64,000 bases of DNA. It comes from Saezia sanguinis (GTDB taxonomy: Bacteria; Pseudomonadota; Gammaproteobacteria; Burkholderiales; Burkholderiaceae_C). The stretch lies in the NCBI RefSeq assembly GCF_003991585.1, contig NZ_PQSP01000006.1:92637-156636 (forward strand), given 5' to 3'. A program made the translations under genes and the position numbers. Position 1 is the first letter of the stretch. The number at the start of each line of letters is the position of its first letter. The notes under the pieces were generated by a model. It was not told where the DNA came from. It ran no database searches and was given only the letters and a program-made list of their open reading frames with translations. Below are positions 46,650 to 57,838 of this stretch, piece after piece.

Positions 46650-47438
46650 ATGGCAATGTACACACAAAACCCTACTGATACCCCATCCATTCAGGTGATT
46701 GATCGCATATTCACGCTGCTGAATATTCTGGCCAGTCACGAAGAACCGGTTTCACTCAAACAGATCAGTGAACTTTCAGGCCTGCACCCTTCCACCGTAC
46801 ATCGCATCCTGAATGATCTGGTTTGCGGCCGCTATGTCGAACATCCCCAATCTGGTGTGTACCGGCTTGGCATGCGGCTGTTGGAATTAGGGAATCTGGT
46901 TAAAACACGAATCAGTGTGCATGAAGTTTCGTTAACACCCATGCGTGAGCTACATATGCTCACACAGCAACCTGTCAATCTGTCGATCCGGCAAGGCGAC
47001 GAAATTATCTACATTGAGCGTATATACAATGAACGCTCCGGCATGCAGGTTGTCCGGGCCATAGGCGGGCATGCGCTGTTGCATCTGACATCCGTTGGGA
47101 AATTATTCTTGGCATACGATACGCCGCAACAGATATACGCTTATGCACAGCGCCGCCTGGCACAAAGCCATACACAGAACAGCATTCAGAAGTTACCTGA
47201 GCTGGAAAGTGAACTGGCACAGATTCGCCGCAACGGCCTGTCATGCGACGACGAAGAGCTGGAGCCTGGTGTGAGTTGTTATGGCACAGGCATCTTCAAC
47301 GATGAAGGCAAAATGATCGCTGGCTTATCCATTTCAGCCCCCACCGACCGTTTAAACCCGGCCTGGCAAAAACTTTTACAGAAAGCCAGCCAGACCATTT
47401 CTCGAACATTGGGATACCGTGCCAGCGGAGCCCCTTAA
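46650..47438 (+). CDS. IclR-family transcriptional regulator
   Basis: A 262-residue regulator with an N-terminal winged helix-turn-helix (residues of about 15-75, QVIDRIFTLLNILASHEEPVSLKQISELSGLHPSTVHRIL) and a C-terminal IclR effector domain of about 170 residues (SVGKLFLAYD, GLSCDDEELEPGVSCYGTGIFND). The effector is unknown and no adjacent catabolic operon points to one. An ATG two codons downstream (46656) is an equally good start. AT-rich sequence (TATATAAAATATAT) lies just before it. Confidence 0.88.
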   Translation: MAMYTQNPTDTPSIQVIDRIFTLLNILASHEEPVSLKQISELSGLHPSTVHRILNDLVCGRYVEHPQSGVYRLGMRLLELGNLVKTRISVHEVSLTPMRELHMLTQQPVNLSIRQGDEIIYIERIYNERSGMQVVRAIGGHALLHLTSVGKLFLAYDTPQQIYAYAQRRLAQSHTQNSIQKLPELESELAQIRRNGLSCDDEELEPGVSCYGTGIFNDEGKMIAGLSISAPTDRLNPAWQKLLQKASQTISRTLGYRASGAP

Positions 47439-47761
47439 GCGCCCCACATTGCTTGTATTTAATCAATAGAGACCTATTCTACTATCCCTTAAGCAGCTTC
47501 AGCCATACTCTTCACATAGGCCCTAAGCGCGCCTTTTTCTGCACTGACATCCAAATGGGTTAAGTACCCCTATTGCGATTACGTGTACAAGCAGACCTGC
47601 TTCAGTGGAAACCCGTACTGCCGTATTTTTCGGAACTCTCACCTTACAGTGGTGTCTAACAAAAGTAAGTATGTCATTGATTTGACATATTTTCACTTTA
47701 AGATCAGATCCACCAAGTGATAAAAATCACATTACAAACAAAAACAAAAAGGAGTTTAAAC
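47439..47761. other. Region between the IclR gene and a small orphan gene
   Basis: No gene is present. It contains the perfect inverted repeat ATGTCA (47671-47676) and TGACAT (47683-47688) with 6 bases between, about 75 bases before the small gene. This is the best candidate operator here; its regulator is unknown. Confidence 0.55.
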
Positions 47762-47995
47762 ATGAGCGACCAGGTACAACTTGGCAAATATTGCATTTCA
47801 CCACTGATCCGTCAACTTCCTGACGGCAGCTATTCATCTTCCGTTTCGATCCGAGCCGGGCACGGAAGCACCTCTTTGGACCGGATTGTCCGTTTTGTCC
47901 ACCGTTTTACGGATGAGCAGGCCGCTAAAGTCTACGCCACCAAAGAAGGCATTGCATGGGTAAAAGACCCGTTGAGACACCGCCGCGGCTGGTAA
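47762..47995 (+). CDS. Small orphan protein, 77 residues
   Basis: I did not recognise the family. The protein is soluble, without signal or membrane segment, and contains SIRAGHGSTSLDRIVRFVHRFTDEQAAKVYATKEGIAWV, followed by the basic end RHRRGW. The start is ATG 47762 with AAGGAG 7 bases before it, an excellent ribosome site, so it is likely a real and well-expressed gene; the frame is open 15 codons further without one. It has an operator-like dyad upstream and a terminator about 125 bases downstream. Confidence 0.7.
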   Translation: MSDQVQLGKYCISPLIRQLPDGSYSSSVSIRAGHGSTSLDRIVRFVHRFTDEQAAKVYATKEGIAWVKDPLRHRRGW

Positions 47996-48121
47996 GATAT
48001 GCCCCCGTACGCGTGTAGATGTTCTATGCGCCAGGGGATATTCATAAACTGATCCGCCACTCATTTTCTTAAACTGCCATCCGTTGAAGAACCTGCTAGC
48101 GATAACCATTGAAATGTTCAT

Positions 48122-48155
48122 AAAAAAAAGCACTTTCTTGAAGAAAGTGCTTTTT
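48122..48155. terminator. Bidirectional terminator between the small orphan gene and tRNA-Arg
   Basis: AAAGCACTTTCT (48127-48138) pairs perfectly with AGAAAGTGCTTT (48142-48153) over a 3-base loop; a T run follows on the plus strand and an A/T run makes it suitable for the minus strand (ending the tRNA transcript). Confidence 0.9.
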
Positions 48156-48161
48156 CATATT

Positions 48162-48238
48162 TGGTGCGGCTGGCAGGATTCGAACCCACGACCCCTTGGT
48201 TCGTAGCCAAGTACTCTATCCAACTGAGCTACAGCCGC
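48162..48238 (-). tRNA. tRNA-Arg, anticodon ACG
   Basis: The minus strand folds as a tRNA with acceptor GCGGCTG/CAGCCGC, a D arm (AGCTCAGTTGGATAGAGT), anticodon stem CTTGG/CCAAG with loop CTACGAA, TTCGAATC T loop and an encoded CCA end. The loop places ACG at 34-36, which reads CGN arginine codons (A34 is normally deaminated to inosine). It is 77 bases including CCA. It is a single tRNA with a terminator on its downstream side. Confidence 0.97.
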
Positions 48239-48588
48239 TGTGAATCGTAAATTATAATAGGCTCATATTTAATTTGCAAGCATTTTCTCTATCATTATGC
48301 ATTCAGGCAAACGCTTAAAAAAACACCGGACTAGATCCTCAGCTATCGGTCAAATCAAAGCCCGCTTTTCTGAACAGAAAACCATAAAAATCATTTCGTC
48401 TGGCGACTGAATAATTCTTTATTTTGATATTCAAATGTCCGTATTATTTTCTGTTTTGAAAACAAACAGCCCCAGCAGCGCACCAGAAACTTATCAGAAG
48501 GATGCAACAAAAAAGCCAGAGATCACTCTCTGGCTTTTCTTAATCAAGAAGAAGCTTCTTTATAGAGGCCTCTTCCCAATCTTTGCCG
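48239..48588. other. Gap between tRNA-Arg and rplQ
   Basis: No gene is present. It contains the terminator of the alpha operon (48508-48538) and should hold the tRNA promoter on the minus strand; no box pair was chosen. Confidence 0.55.
48508..48538 (-). terminator. Terminator after rplQ, end of the ribosomal block
   Basis: AAAAGCCAGAGA (48511-48522) pairs perfectly with TCTCTGGCTTTT (48527-48538) over a TCAC loop. On the minus strand TTTTTTG follows. It ends the alpha operon about 50 bases past the rplQ stop. Confidence 0.92.
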
Positions 48589-49020
48589 TTATTCGCTGGC
48601 TTTAGCTTCTGCCGGAGCCGCTGCAGCCTTCTCATCTGCGGCTGCAGGTACATCATCCAGCTCAGGACGGTCAACCAGCTCAATGATGGCCATCGGTGCA
48701 TTGTCGCCAATGCGATAACCGAATTTCAAAATACGGGTATAACCACCAGGACGCTCTGCGTAGCGAGGAGCCAGCACGTCAAACAGTTTCACCACGGAGT
48801 AACGGTCACGCAGGCGGGAAAATGCCAGACGTTTGTTATGCAGCGTATCTGTTTTAGCCAAAGTGATCATCGGCTCAATCAGGCGGCGCAATTCTTTGGC
48901 CTTGGGCAATGTGGTTTTAATGACTTCATGCTCAATCAGAGAATTCATCATGTTCTGGAACATCGCCTTACGGTGTGACGATGTGCGGTTCAGTTTACGC
49001 AATCCATGACGGTGTCGCAT
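48589..49020 (-). CDS. rplQ: 50S ribosomal protein L17
   Basis: A 143-residue L17 with the classic start [21 protein letters not shown]. The core is about 125 residues; the C-terminal 20 residues are an Ala/Glu-rich tail. It is last in the alpha operon after rpoA, across a 142-base gap. Confidence 0.97.
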   Translation of the reverse strand: MRHRHGLRKLNRTSSHRKAMFQNMMNSLIEHEVIKTTLPKAKELRRLIEPMITLAKTDTLHNKRLAFSRLRDRYSVVKLFDVLAPRYAERPGGYTRILKFGYRIGDNAPMAIIELVDRPELDDVPAAADEKAAAAPAEAKASE

Positions 49021-49162
49021 GTGCTATTTTCCTTTCTTTATATCCCAGGCTGACATTTCAGCCGGTTTTACGGCCCGCCGTATCAGGTACGGGTCGGTGC
49101 ACTTGTGTAAATAGGCACCTGAAAACACGTAGTCTCAAAGTGCCGTGCCAACAAAAAACAAA

Positions 49163-50152
49163 TTAATGGCGATCCAGGCCCACAGGAGGCCAGTTTTCCA
49201 GCTTCATACCCAGGGTCAGGCCACGTGAAGCCAGAACTTCTTTGATCTCATTGAGGGATTTACGTCCCAGATTCGGCGTCTTGAGCAATTCATTTTCAGT
49301 ACGCTGAATCAAATCACCAATGTAATAAATATTCTCAGCTTTCAGGCAGTTGGCAGAACGCACGGTCAGTTCCAGTTCGTCCACAGGACGCAACAGAACA
49401 GGATCGTACTGCTGCGTGCTGGCACGCGGTGAATCGACAGTGGTCACTTCAAGCTCGCTGCCTTCCAACTGGGCAAATACAGCCAGTTGTTCAACCAGAA
49501 TTCTTGCTGCTGAACGAATCGCCTCTTCAGCGGCAATGGCGCCATTGGTTTCAATTTCCAGCACCAGTTTATCCAGGTCGGTACGTTGCTCCACACGGGC
49601 ATTTTCAACCGTGTAGCTGACGCGGCGCACGGGTGAATATGATGCATCCAGACGGATCAGACCAATGATGTTGGGAGAGTCGTCACCATAGCGGCGCACA
49701 TTACCCGGTACATAACCACGGCCTTTTTCGACCTTGATCTGCATATCGATCTTACCGTTACCGGCCAGATGGCAGATCACGTGATCCGGGTTGATAATCT
49801 CCACATCGTGCGGGGTCTGGATATCTGCTGCCGTCACAACGCCTTCGCCATCTTTGCGCAGGCTCAGCGTCACTTCATCACGATTATGCAGACGGAACAC
49901 CACGCCTTTGAGGTTGAGCATGATCAGCATGACTTCTTCCTGGATACCATCCACAGACGAGAACTCGTGCAGCACGCCAGCCATCGTCACTTCGGTTGGA
50001 GCATACCCCACCATAGATGACAACAGCACCCGCCTTAAAGCGTTACCCAAGGTATGACCATAACCGCGCTCAAAAGGTTCGAGTGTCACTTTGGCGCGGT
50101 TATCACCGAGTGACTCAACATGGATAGACTTGGGCTTCAGTAGGTTTTGCAT
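49163..50152 (-). CDS. rpoA: RNA polymerase alpha subunit
   Basis: A 329-residue alpha subunit with an N-terminal assembly domain ([18 protein letters not shown]) to about residue 235 and a C-terminal domain from about 250 ([43 protein letters not shown]) that binds UP elements and activators. The length equals E. coli RpoA. It lies between rpsD (120-base gap) and rplQ. Confidence 0.98.
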   Translation of the reverse strand: MQNLLKPKSIHVESLGDNRAKVTLEPFERGYGHTLGNALRRVLLSSMVGYAPTEVTMAGVLHEFSSVDGIQEEVMLIMLNLKGVVFRLHNRDEVTLSLRKDGEGVVTAADIQTPHDVEIINPDHVICHLAGNGKIDMQIKVEKGRGYVPGNVRRYGDDSPNIIGLIRLDASYSPVRRVSYTVENARVEQRTDLDKLVLEIETNGAIAAEEAIRSAARILVEQLAVFAQLEGSELEVTTVDSPRASTQQYDPVLLRPVDELELTVRSANCLKAENIYYIGDLIQRTENELLKTPNLGRKSLNEIKEVLASRGLTLGMKLENWPPVGLDRH

Positions 50153-50272
50153 GAATCTTTCCTCTCAATACCCTCGGCTCGTTACACCGATAAGGCTGAA
50201 AGCCCCGCACAGTGCTTCCTGAAGAAACACATGCAGCAGGGCGCGTAGGGAAAACAGAACATCAGAAAATTA

Positions 50273-50896
50273 TTAACGTGAGTACAACTCAACAATCAGG
50301 TTTTCATTGATATCGGCACCAAACTGGTCGCGATCCGGCGCTTTCTTGAAAACACCTTCAAGCTTGCTGCCATCCACGGAAACCCAGTCAGGCAATCCGG
50401 TTTGCTGTGCCAGTTGCATAGCTTCCTGAATACGTGTTTGGTTTCTGGATTTTTCACGAATAGCCACTGCATCCCCGTCTGTGACCATATAAGAAGGGAT
50501 ATTCACCGGCTTGCCATTGACTAAAATGGCACCATGAGAAACCAGCTGACGGGCTTCAGCACGTGTAGAGCCGAACCCCATGCGGTAAACCACATTGTCC
50601 AGACGCTTTTCCAACAGAGTCAGCAGCAAAGCACCGGTATTGCCTTTACGGCGTGAAGCCTCGGCAAAATAACGGCGGAACTGACGTTCCAGAACGCCAT
50701 ACATGCGTTTGACTTTTTGCTTCTCACGCAACTGCAAACCATAGTCAGAGGTACGCTGTCCGGAAGTACGGCCATGCACACCAGGTTTGGTATCAAAGTG
50801 AGATTTATCAGCGATCGAGCGGCGGGCGCTCTTCAAGAACAGATCGATGCCCTCACGACGGGCGAGTTTGGCTTTAGGACCTAAATAACGAGCCAC
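50273..50896 (-). CDS. rpsD: 30S ribosomal protein S4
   Basis: A 207-residue S4 starting [21 protein letters not shown] and containing the S4 RNA-binding domain ([30 protein letters not shown]). In many bacteria S4 represses its own operon by binding the leader of rpsM; no such pseudoknot could be confirmed by eye here. Confidence 0.98.
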   Translation of the reverse strand: MARYLGPKAKLARREGIDLFLKSARRSIADKSHFDTKPGVHGRTSGQRTSDYGLQLREKQKVKRMYGVLERQFRRYFAEASRRKGNTGALLLTLLEKRLDNVVYRMGFGSTRAEARQLVSHGAILVNGKPVNIPSYMVTDGDAVAIREKSRNQTRIQEAMQLAQQTGLPDWVSVDGSKLEGVFKKAPDRDQFGADINENLIVELYSR

Positions 50897-50997
50897 TTTC
50901 TTTTCCTTTTAAAAACTACCATAACCTTTTCGTTATGGGAGCCAGTTTACAATTTTCATTCAACTGGCGGTGGTCTTACACTTAATAAAAACAGAAA

Positions 50998-51399
50998 TCA
51001 GATACGACGGCGCTTTTGCGGGCGGCAACCGTTATGCGGAACCGGCGTTACGTCTGAAATCGACGTAATGCGAATTCCGAGCGCTGCCAATGCACGCACC
51101 GAAGATTCACGACCTGGACCTGGGCCTTTAATTTCCACGTCCAGGTTTTTAATGCCATGCTCCAGCGCAGTACGGCCAGCAACTTCAGCAGCAACCTGTG
51201 CTGCAAAAGGTGTTGACTTGCGGGAGCCTTTGAACCCCTGACCACCACTGGAAGCCCAGGACAAAGAATTCCCCTGACGATCCGTAATGGTGATAATGGT
51301 ATTGTTAAATGATGCGTGAACGTGAGCGATCCCGTCAGAAACTGACTTGCGCACTTTTTTACGCACACGCTGTGCAGCTGTATTGCCGGACTTAGCCAT
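50998..51399 (-). CDS. rpsK: 30S ribosomal protein S11
   Basis: A 133-residue S11 with [19 protein letters not shown] and the C-terminal CRPQKRRRI. It lies 28 bases after rpsM. The usual isoAsp-forming NG site (PHNGCRPQ) is present. Confidence 0.98.
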   Translation of the reverse strand: MAKSGNTAAQRVRKKVRKSVSDGIAHVHASFNNTIITITDRQGNSLSWASSGGQGFKGSRKSTPFAAQVAAEVAGRTALEHGIKNLDVEIKGPGPGRESSVRALAALGIRITSISDVTPVPHNGCRPQKRRRI

Positions 51400-51427
51400 T
51401 TTTACCTTTCAAGCACGTAATGCGTGT

Positions 51428-51793
51428 TTATTTTTTCAATGAAACGCCGGAACGACGCGGGCCCTTACGGGTACGCGCATTGGTACGCGTACGCTGACCA
51501 CGAACCGGCAAACCACGACGATGACGGAAACCGCGATAGCAGCCAATGTCCATCAAACGCTTGATGTTCATGGTCACTTCACGACGCAGGTCACCCTCGA
51601 TGGTCAACTGACCTACCTGTTCACGGATTTTTTCGACATCCGCATCAGTCAGATCTTTGACCTTTTTAGAATAATCAATGCCGCAATTTTCACAAATTTT
51701 GCGTGCAGTCGAACGCCCAATCCCGAAAATGGAAGTCAAACCAATTTCAGTATGTTGATGGGGCGGAATATTTACACCAGCAATACGAGCCAT
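51428..51793 (-). CDS. rpsM: 30S ribosomal protein S13
   Basis: A 121-residue S13: [14 protein letters not shown] start, [12 protein letters not shown] helix and the basic tail [17 protein letters not shown]. It is followed by rpsK and preceded by rpmJ. The variant H for N at position 11 is minor. Confidence 0.98.
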   Translation of the reverse strand: MARIAGVNIPPHQHTEIGLTSIFGIGRSTARKICENCGIDYSKKVKDLTDADVEKIREQVGQLTIEGDLRREVTMNIKRLMDIGCYRGFRHRRGLPVRGQRTRTNARTRKGPRRSGVSLKK

Positions 51794-51818
51794 CTTTATC
51801 CTCTAGTTGCTCTAAATA

Positions 51819-51932
51819 TCAGCCTTGACGCTGTTTATGACGCGGATCTGTACAAATCACACGCACAATTCCATGACGGCGGATGATTTTACAGTTACGA
51901 CACATTTTTTTAACGGAAGCAGAAACCTTCAT
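51819..51932 (-). CDS. rpmJ: 50S ribosomal protein L36
   Basis: 37 residues beginning [14 protein letters not shown]; the four zinc ligands Cys11, Cys14, Cys27 and His32 are all present (C+ type). The gene was found by reading the minus strand between rpsM and infA. Confidence 0.96.
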   Translation of the reverse strand: MKVSASVKKMCRNCKIIRRHGIVRVICTDPRHKQRQG

Positions 51933-51983
51933 GACCGTCTCCAAACAAAAAATAACCTTGTAATGCCACAAAATCCGTGCAAA

Positions 51984-52202
51984 CTACTTGGCACGAAAAA
52001 CAATTCTGGCACGTGTCAGGTCATATGGCGTGAGCTCCACGGTGACCTTATCTCCAGGGAGAATCCGGATATAGTGCATGCGCATCTTCCCTGAAATATG
52101 CCCAAGCACCATATGCCCGTTCTCCAGCTTTACCCGGAAAGTGGCGTTGGGCAAATTTTCCACCACCTCCCCTTGCATTTGAATTACATCGTCTTTTGCC
52201 AT
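51984..52202 (-). CDS. infA: Translation initiation factor IF-1
   Basis: A 72-residue OB-fold protein ([41 protein letters not shown]). It lies between secY and rpmJ, the common betaproteobacterial position for an infA copy. The 8th residue on is typical of IF-1. Confidence 0.97.
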   Translation of the reverse strand: MAKDDVIQMQGEVVENLPNATFRVKLENGHMVLGHISGKMRMHYIRILPGDKVTVELTPYDLTRARIVFRAK

Positions 52203-52222
52203 GTTTCAAACTCGCTTCAGTG

Positions 52223-53533
52223 CTATTTTCCTGGCTTTAAATTCGCCTTCTTAAGCAATGACTCATACTGCTGAGACACGACATAGTTTTGCACTTGCGC
52301 CCAAAAATCCATGGTGACCACAACAATAATCAGCAACGATGTTCCACCGAAATAAAACGGTACATTATATTTCAAAACCAAAAACTCAGGCAACAGACAG
52401 ACTAACGTGATATAGATCGCCCCCATCAGGGTCAAACGCATCAACACTTTGTCAATGTAACGAGCTGTCTGTTCCCCCGGACGATAGCCCGGAATGAATG
52501 CCCCACTCTTCTTCAGGTTGTCAGCCGTATCACGGCTGTTGAAAACCAGTGCCGTGTAGAAAAAACAGAAGAAAATAATCGCGGCAGCATACAAAGCCAC
52601 ATACACCGGTTGCCCGGGTGATAGTACTGCAGCCAATCGAACAAACCAGCCATCTCCACCGGCAGATGAGAATTGTCTCATGATGGTGGCAGGCAGCAGA
52701 ATGATCGATGAAGCAAAAATCGGCGGAATCACACCCGACATATTCAGCTTAAGCGGCAGGAAAGACGATTGTCCACCATAAACCTTGTTGCCTTGCTGAC
52801 GTCTGGCGTAATTCACCAGAATTTTACGCTGCCCACGTTCAATAAACACCACCAGGAAAGTCACAACGACAACCAGGAACAAAATGAACAATCCAGCCAG
52901 AATGGACATTGAACCCGAGTTGATCAGCTCAAACAAACCGACCAGCGCGTTTGGCAACCCTGCGGCAATACCGGCAAAAATAATGATCGAAATACCGTTG
53001 CCAATACCACGCTCGGTAATCTGCTCACCCAGCCACATCAAAAACATCGTACCGGCGGTCAATGTCAGCATGGCATTCAAATAAAATGGCATGCCATCAT
53101 GAATCGCCAAGCCTTGAGAGCCGATCAGTACCGCGGTACCGTAAGACTGAAATAACGCTAAAGCCAATGTGGCATAACGTGTATATTGTGTAATCTTACG
53201 CCTGCCTGCTTCACCTTCTTTCTTAATTTGCTCCAATGCAGGAATCACATACGTCATCAACTGCATGATGATCGATGCCGAAATATAAGGCATGATCCCT
53301 AAAGCAAAAATAGAAGAACGCGACAATGCACCACCAGAGAACATGTTGACCAGCCCCAGGATCCCATCCTGCTGCTGCCCCATAAAATCCCTGAAAGCAT
53401 GCAAATTGATACCGGGCACAGGAATATGTGTGCCCAAACGGTATACCAGTAAGGCAAGCAGCAAAAAGATCAGCCGGCGACGCAAGTCACTGAACTTACC
53501 GCTTTTTGCTAATTGAGTTGCTTGAGTGGCCAC
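52223..53533 (-). CDS. secY: Protein translocase channel subunit SecY
   Basis: A 436-residue membrane channel with ten helices and an SxxKxGxxxDLRRR-like start ([32 protein letters not shown]). It encodes the [36 protein letters not shown] segment. It follows rplO by 47 bases. Confidence 0.98.
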   Translation of the reverse strand: MATQATQLAKSGKFSDLRRRLIFLLLALLVYRLGTHIPVPGINLHAFRDFMGQQQDGILGLVNMFSGGALSRSSIFALGIMPYISASIIMQLMTYVIPALEQIKKEGEAGRRKITQYTRYATLALALFQSYGTAVLIGSQGLAIHDGMPFYLNAMLTLTAGTMFLMWLGEQITERGIGNGISIIIFAGIAAGLPNALVGLFELINSGSMSILAGLFILFLVVVVTFLVVFIERGQRKILVNYARRQQGNKVYGGQSSFLPLKLNMSGVIPPIFASSIILLPATIMRQFSSAGGDGWFVRLAAVLSPGQPVYVALYAAAIIFFCFFYTALVFNSRDTADNLKKSGAFIPGYRPGEQTARYIDKVLMRLTLMGAIYITLVCLLPEFLVLKYNVPFYFGGTSLLIIVVVTMDFWAQVQNYVVSQQYESLLKKANLKPGK

Positions 53534-53580
53534 AGTATCTCAAATCAAAGTTAATGCACGAACAATCACCGTACCTGCAC

Positions 53581-54012
53581 TCAGGCAACGGTTCCGCCAG
53601 CAGCTTCCACAGCAGCTTTTGCGCCTGCAGTTGCGGCAATACCGTTCAGAGTGACTTTACGGGTCAGTTTACCAGTTGCAATCACTTTGACATTCTTGGT
53701 GATCTGGCTGATCAGGCCTGCTTTTTTCAAAGCCAGCAAATCAACCTCGTCCAAACCCAATGCTTCCAGATCGTTCAAAGTCACTTCATCATTAAAGCGC
53801 AATGCCAGCGACTTGAAACCACGCTTGGGCAAACGCCGCTGCAAAGGCATCTGACCGCCTTCAAAGCCGACTTTGTGATAGCCACCAGCACGAGATTTTT
53901 GACCTTTATGACCACGCCCGGCAGTTTTACCCAGACCGGAACCAATACCACGCCCAACACGACGCTTGGCGTGCTTGCTTCCTTTAGCGGGCTCCATCGA
54001 ATTCAATTTCAT
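53581..54012 (-). CDS. rplO: 50S ribosomal protein L15
   Basis: A 143-residue L15 with [25 protein letters not shown] and [13 protein letters not shown]. It starts 10 bases after the rpmD stop. Confidence 0.98.
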   Translation of the reverse strand: MKLNSMEPAKGSKHAKRRVGRGIGSGLGKTAGRGHKGQKSRAGGYHKVGFEGGQMPLQRRLPKRGFKSLALRFNDEVTLNDLEALGLDEVDLLALKKAGLISQITKNVKVIATGKLTRKVTLNGIAATAGAKAAVEAAGGTVA

Positions 54013-54022
54013 CTTCGCACCT

Positions 54023-54205
54023 TTACAGCACTTTAAGCAAATGCTTAACCTTGAAAATCATTCCGCGTACTGCTGGTGTATCTTCCAGCTCGGAAACGCT
54101 GTTGAGCTTATGCAACCCCAAGCCACGCACGGTTGCACGATGCGCTTTGGGGGTACTGATGACGCTGCGCACCAGTTGCACTTTTACTGTTTTTTTCTCT
54201 GACAT
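54023..54205 (-). CDS. rpmD: 50S ribosomal protein L30
   Basis: A 60-residue L30 ([25 protein letters not shown]). It lies between rpsE and rplO. Confidence 0.97.
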   Translation of the reverse strand: MSEKKTVKVQLVRSVISTPKAHRATVRGLGLHKLNSVSELEDTPAVRGMIFKVKHLLKVL

Positions 54206-54226
54206 TTATTCTTGCTCCTGAGTCAA

Positions 54227-54745
54227 TCAGCTGAAGATTTCTTCAACAGTTTTGCCTCGTTTGGCAGCCACCTCGGAAGGCGTGGTCATTTTAGTCAAAG
54301 CATCAAATGTCGCACGCACCAAGTTGTAAGGGTTGGTTGAACCATGGCTCTTGGCCACAATATCGGTCACACCCAGCATTTCAAATACGGCACGGGTCGG
54401 ACCACCGGCAATGATACCAGTCCCTTTAGGAGCCGGTGCCAGCAGCACCGTTGATGCACCGTGTTCACCCACCACATTGTGGTGAATCGTACCGTTCTTG
54501 AGGCTAACCTTGATCATGTTGCGGCGGGCCTGCTCCATTGCTTTTTGCACAGCAACCGGAACTTCACGGGCTTTACCTTTACCCATGCCAACGCCGCCAT
54601 CACCATCGCCAACCACCGTCAAAGCGGCAAAACCGAGAATACGGCCACCCTTCACCACTTTGGTCACGCGGTTCACCGCGATCATTTTCTCCCTCAGACC
54701 ATCTTCGCGGTCATCGGTACCTGTTTTTGCTTGAACTTTCGCCAT
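54227..54745 (-). CDS. rpsE: 30S ribosomal protein S5
   Basis: A 172-residue S5 with [45 protein letters not shown] (dsRBD-like S5 domain). Length matches the family. Confidence 0.98.
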   Translation of the reverse strand: MAKVQAKTGTDDREDGLREKMIAVNRVTKVVKGGRILGFAALTVVGDGDGGVGMGKGKAREVPVAVQKAMEQARRNMIKVSLKNGTIHHNVVGEHGASTVLLAPAPKGTGIIAGGPTRAVFEMLGVTDIVAKSHGSTNPYNLVRATFDALTKMTTPSEVAAKRGKTVEEIFS

Positions 54746-54771
54746 TGTCGAATTCCTTGGATCGTCTGCGA

Positions 54772-55134
54772 TCAGAACTGCAAGCCAGCTTCACGAGCTG
54801 CTTCAGCCAATGCTTTGATACGGCCGTGATATGCATAGCCGGCACGGTCAAATGCTACCTTGTCAACTCCGGCAGCTTTGGCTTTTTCGGCAATACTCTT
54901 GCCAACCAATGCTGCTGCTGCAACATTACCGCCTTTGCCTGAGCCACTCAGAGCCTTACGCACGCCAGCTTCCAGTGTAGAAGCGCTTGCAAGCACTTTG
55001 CTGCCATCACCGGAAATCACGTTTGCAAAAATATGCGAATTAGAGCGAAATACTGTCAAACGGTTAACACCTTGCAATGCGATGCGAATGCGGGTTTGAC
55101 GAGCACGGCGCAGACGCTGTTCTTTCTTTGTCAT
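54772..55134 (-). CDS. rplR: 50S ribosomal protein L18
   Basis: A 120-residue L18 that binds 5S rRNA ([16 protein letters not shown]...[10 protein letters not shown], ending [26 protein letters not shown]). Confidence 0.98.
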   Translation of the reverse strand: MTKKEQRLRRARQTRIRIALQGVNRLTVFRSNSHIFANVISGDGSKVLASASTLEAGVRKALSGSGKGGNVAAAALVGKSIAEKAKAAGVDKVAFDRAGYAYHGRIKALAEAAREAGLQF

Positions 55135-55144
55135 GGCCTATTCC

Positions 55145-55675
55145 TTACTTCTTCTTCGTTTCCTTGATGATCACAGTCTCATCAGCATACCGGATCCCTT
55201 TGCCTTTATACGGCTCTGGAGGACGGATAGCGCGAACCTCTGCAGCAACCTGACCCACTTTCTGTGCGTCAGCCCCTTTAATGATAATTTCTGTTGGTGT
55301 CGGCGTTTCCACCTTCAACCCGGCAGGCATCTGCTTGACAACAGGATGGGAAAAACCCACGGACAAGTTCAACTTGTCGCCCTGCGCCTGAGCACGAAAA
55401 CCCACACCGACCAACGTCAGCTTGCGCTCAAACCCTTTGGATACGCCATGCACCATATTGGCAACCAGCGCACGCATGGTACCTGACATGGCATTGGCTT
55501 CGCTAGACTCATTTGCTGGTGTAAATTCAAGCTTGCCGTCAGCATTCTTGACTTGCACCAGTGAAGAGCTTTTCAAATCCAAGGAGCCCAAAGCGCCTTT
55601 AACTTTAATCTGATCTGCAATCGCGACATCAACGCCTTGAGGCAGCACGATTGGCAATTTTCCTATACGTGACAT
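55145..55675 (-). CDS. rplF: 50S ribosomal protein L6
   Basis: A 176-residue L6 with the signature [17 protein letters not shown] near the C-terminus. Confidence 0.98.
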   Translation of the reverse strand: MSRIGKLPIVLPQGVDVAIADQIKVKGALGSLDLKSSSLVQVKNADGKLEFTPANESSEANAMSGTMRALVANMVHGVSKGFERKLTLVGVGFRAQAQGDKLNLSVGFSHPVVKQMPAGLKVETPTPTEIIIKGADAQKVGQVAAEVRAIRPPEPYKGKGIRYADETVIIKETKKK

Positions 55676-55690
55676 ATTTGCACCACTCCT

Positions 55691-56086
55691 TTAGGCGACA
55701 TAGCAAAGCACTTCGCCACCAATACCGGCAGCACGCGCTTTACGATCCGTCATTACCCCACGCGGGGTGGTTACAATCGCTACACCCAGACCATTCATGA
55801 CCTGCGGCAGACTCTTTGTGCCTTTGTATACACGCAGACCAGGACGGCTGACACGCTCCAGGCGCTCAATCACCGGACGTCCAGCGTAGTATTTCAAGGC
55901 GATTTCGATTTGGGCCAAAGCAGCTTCACCACTTACGGCAAAATCTTCAATATAGCCTTCGTCTTTCAACACCTGCGCAATTGCTACTTTGAGCTTGGAT
56001 GCGGGCATTGACACCTTCTGTTTCTCGACAGCTTGCGCATTGCGGATGCGCGTCAGCATATCGGCGATAGGATCACTCATACTCAT
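55691..56086 (-). CDS. rpsH: 30S ribosomal protein S8
   Basis: A 131-residue S8 starting [21 protein letters not shown] 56086 is preferred, with GGAG 10 bases upstream; the frame is open to 56119, but that would lengthen the protein by 11 atypical residues. An ATG two codons later (56080) is possible. S8 represses the spc operon in E. coli. Confidence 0.97.
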   Translation of the reverse strand: MSMSDPIADMLTRIRNAQAVEKQKVSMPASKLKVAIAQVLKDEGYIEDFAVSGEAALAQIEIALKYYAGRPVIERLERVSRPGLRVYKGTKSLPQVMNGLGVAIVTTPRGVMTDRKARAAGIGGEVLCYVA

Positions 56087-56112
56087 ATTGTGTTTTCTCC
56101 TGCGCCGTGGGC

Positions 56113-56418
56113 TTACCAACTGGCCTTAGTCAGACCGGGGATATCTCCACGAAAACCGATTTCGCGGATCTTACTGCGACCCAGACCGAACTGGCGGAAT
56201 GTTCCGCGAGGACGACCAGTCAGCTCACAACGATTGCGTTGGCGTGTTGGGCTGGCATTGCGAGGCAATTTCTGCAGTGCCAAGCGTGCCGTCATACGTT
56301 CTTCATCGGTACGTTTTGCATCGTCAATAATAGCCTTGAGCTCAGCACGCTTGCCGGCATATTTAGCTACCAGCTTGTCACGTTTGAGTTCGCGTTGTTT
56401 CAAAGCAAGTTTTGCCAC
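56113..56418 (-). CDS. rpsN: 30S ribosomal protein S14
   Basis: A 101-residue zinc-independent S14 ([43 protein letters not shown]). It lacks the four-Cys zinc site of the short type. Confidence 0.98.
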   Translation of the reverse strand: MAKLALKQRELKRDKLVAKYAGKRAELKAIIDDAKRTDEERMTARLALQKLPRNASPTRQRNRCELTGRPRGTFRQFGLGRSKIREIGFRGDIPGLTKASW

Positions 56419-56426
56419 AAGCCACC

Positions 56427-56966
56427 TCAGTTCTTAAACGGAAAACGGAATGCTGACAAAAGCGCCTTGCACTCTTCATCAGTTTTAGCCGTTGTAGTGA
56501 TACTGACATTCAATCCACGCAACGTGTCAATCTTGTCGTATTCAATTTCAGGGAAAATAATCTGTTCTTTAATGCCCACGTTGTAATTACCGCGGCCATC
56601 AAAAGAACGTCCCGAAATACCACGAAAATCGCGCACTCGCGGCAATGCCACAGTGACAAAACGATCTATAAATTCATACATGCGTGCGCCACGCAAAGTC
56701 ACCATACAGCCAATGGGCAACTCTTCACGGATTTTGAACCCGGCAATCGCCTTGCGTGCCTTGGTCACCACCGGTTTTTGCCCGGCGATTTTGGTCAAAT
56801 CCTCAACTGCATGCTCCATGACTTTCTTGTCAGCCACAGCTTCAGAGACACCCATATTCAGGGTAATTTTGGTAATGCGCGGCACTTCCATCACTGACTT
56901 ATAGCTAAACTGCTTCACCAGTTCCGGAACAATTTTGCTGCGATACAACTCAAGTAAACGAGCCAT
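56427..56966 (-). CDS. rplE: 50S ribosomal protein L5
   Basis: A 179-residue L5. ATG 56966 ([16 protein letters not shown]) with GGAG upstream is preferred over the TTG three codons before it. Contains the 5S-binding [10 protein letters not shown] and [13 protein letters not shown] segment. Confidence 0.98.
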   Translation of the reverse strand: MARLLELYRSKIVPELVKQFSYKSVMEVPRITKITLNMGVSEAVADKKVMEHAVEDLTKIAGQKPVVTKARKAIAGFKIREELPIGCMVTLRGARMYEFIDRFVTVALPRVRDFRGISGRSFDGRGNYNVGIKEQIIFPEIEYDKIDTLRGLNVSITTTAKTDEECKALLSAFRFPFKN

Positions 56967-56980
56967 CTTATTCAATCTCC

Positions 56981-57319
56981 TCAGGCCGACGTTTTGATTT
57001 CTTCACCAGTGGACTTGTAAACGCGCACTTTGCGTTCCTTGTCGCCATCCTTGGTGATTTGGATCTTCACGCGATCTGCCTTACCCGTTTTCGGGTTGTA
57101 AATCGCCACATTTGACTGGTCAATCGGCATCGGCTTTTCAGTCTTGCCGCCAGCTGTCCCCTTCATGGGGTTTGGCTTGACATGCTTGATCGCCAGATTC
57201 ACACCTTCAACGATCAGATGTGAATCATCCACACGTGCGAGCACTTTGCCGCGCGCTTTTCTGACCCTGTCTTTTCCAGCGATAACAATCACTTCATCGC
57301 CCTTACGAATCTTGTTCAT
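56981..57319 (-). CDS. rplX: 50S ribosomal protein L24
   Basis: A 112-residue L24. The KOW loop reads [13 protein letters not shown] where most have GKDKGK.G.V, and the C-terminus is longer than E. coli (104). The middle ([25 protein letters not shown]) and [10 protein letters not shown] resemble Alcaligenaceae L24 as I remember it, a clue to the host. Confidence 0.97.
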   Translation of the reverse strand: MNKIRKGDEVIVIAGKDRVRKARGKVLARVDDSHLIVEGVNLAIKHVKPNPMKGTAGGKTEKPMPIDQSNVAIYNPKTGKADRVKIQITKDGDKERKVRVYKSTGEEIKTSA

Positions 57320-57330
57320 GCTATCCTCTC

Positions 57331-57699
57331 TTACAACACTTCAGGCGCCAGCGAGACGATTTTCATAAACCGCTCTGTACGCAATTCACGCGTTACTGGC
57401 CCAAAAATACGGGTACCAATAGGCTCCAGCTTGGCGTTGAGCAATACCGCAGCATTGCCATCAAACTTGATCAGCGAGCCATCCTGGCGACGCACACCTT
57501 TGGCAGTACGAACCACCACGGCGTTATACACTTCGCCTTTTTTGACACGCCCACGCGGCTGCGCTTCTTTCACGCTGACTTTAATGATGTCGCCAATCCC
57601 TGCGTAACGACGCTTGGAACCCCCAAGCACCTTAATACACATGACAGACTTAGCGCCTGTGTTATCTGCGACTTCAAGTCGCGATTGCATCTGAATCAT
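57331..57699 (-). CDS. rplN: 50S ribosomal protein L14
   Basis: A 122-residue L14 ([46 protein letters not shown]). It follows the peroxiredoxin gene after a 139-base gap. Confidence 0.98.
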   Translation of the reverse strand: MIQMQSRLEVADNTGAKSVMCIKVLGGSKRRYAGIGDIIKVSVKEAQPRGRVKKGEVYNAVVVRTAKGVRRQDGSLIKFDGNAAVLLNAKLEPIGTRIFGPVTRELRTERFMKIVSLAPEVL

Positions 57700-57838
57700 T
57701 TATATTCCCCAACTTACCCCGCTGTCATACAACAGGCAGTCTTGGGCCCGTCATGACAGCACGCATTTTATTTCAAACCTGCTTTGCCATCACATTGGGC
57801 AAGATAATCACCCGCAGAGAAATTAGCGGGTTAAGCTA

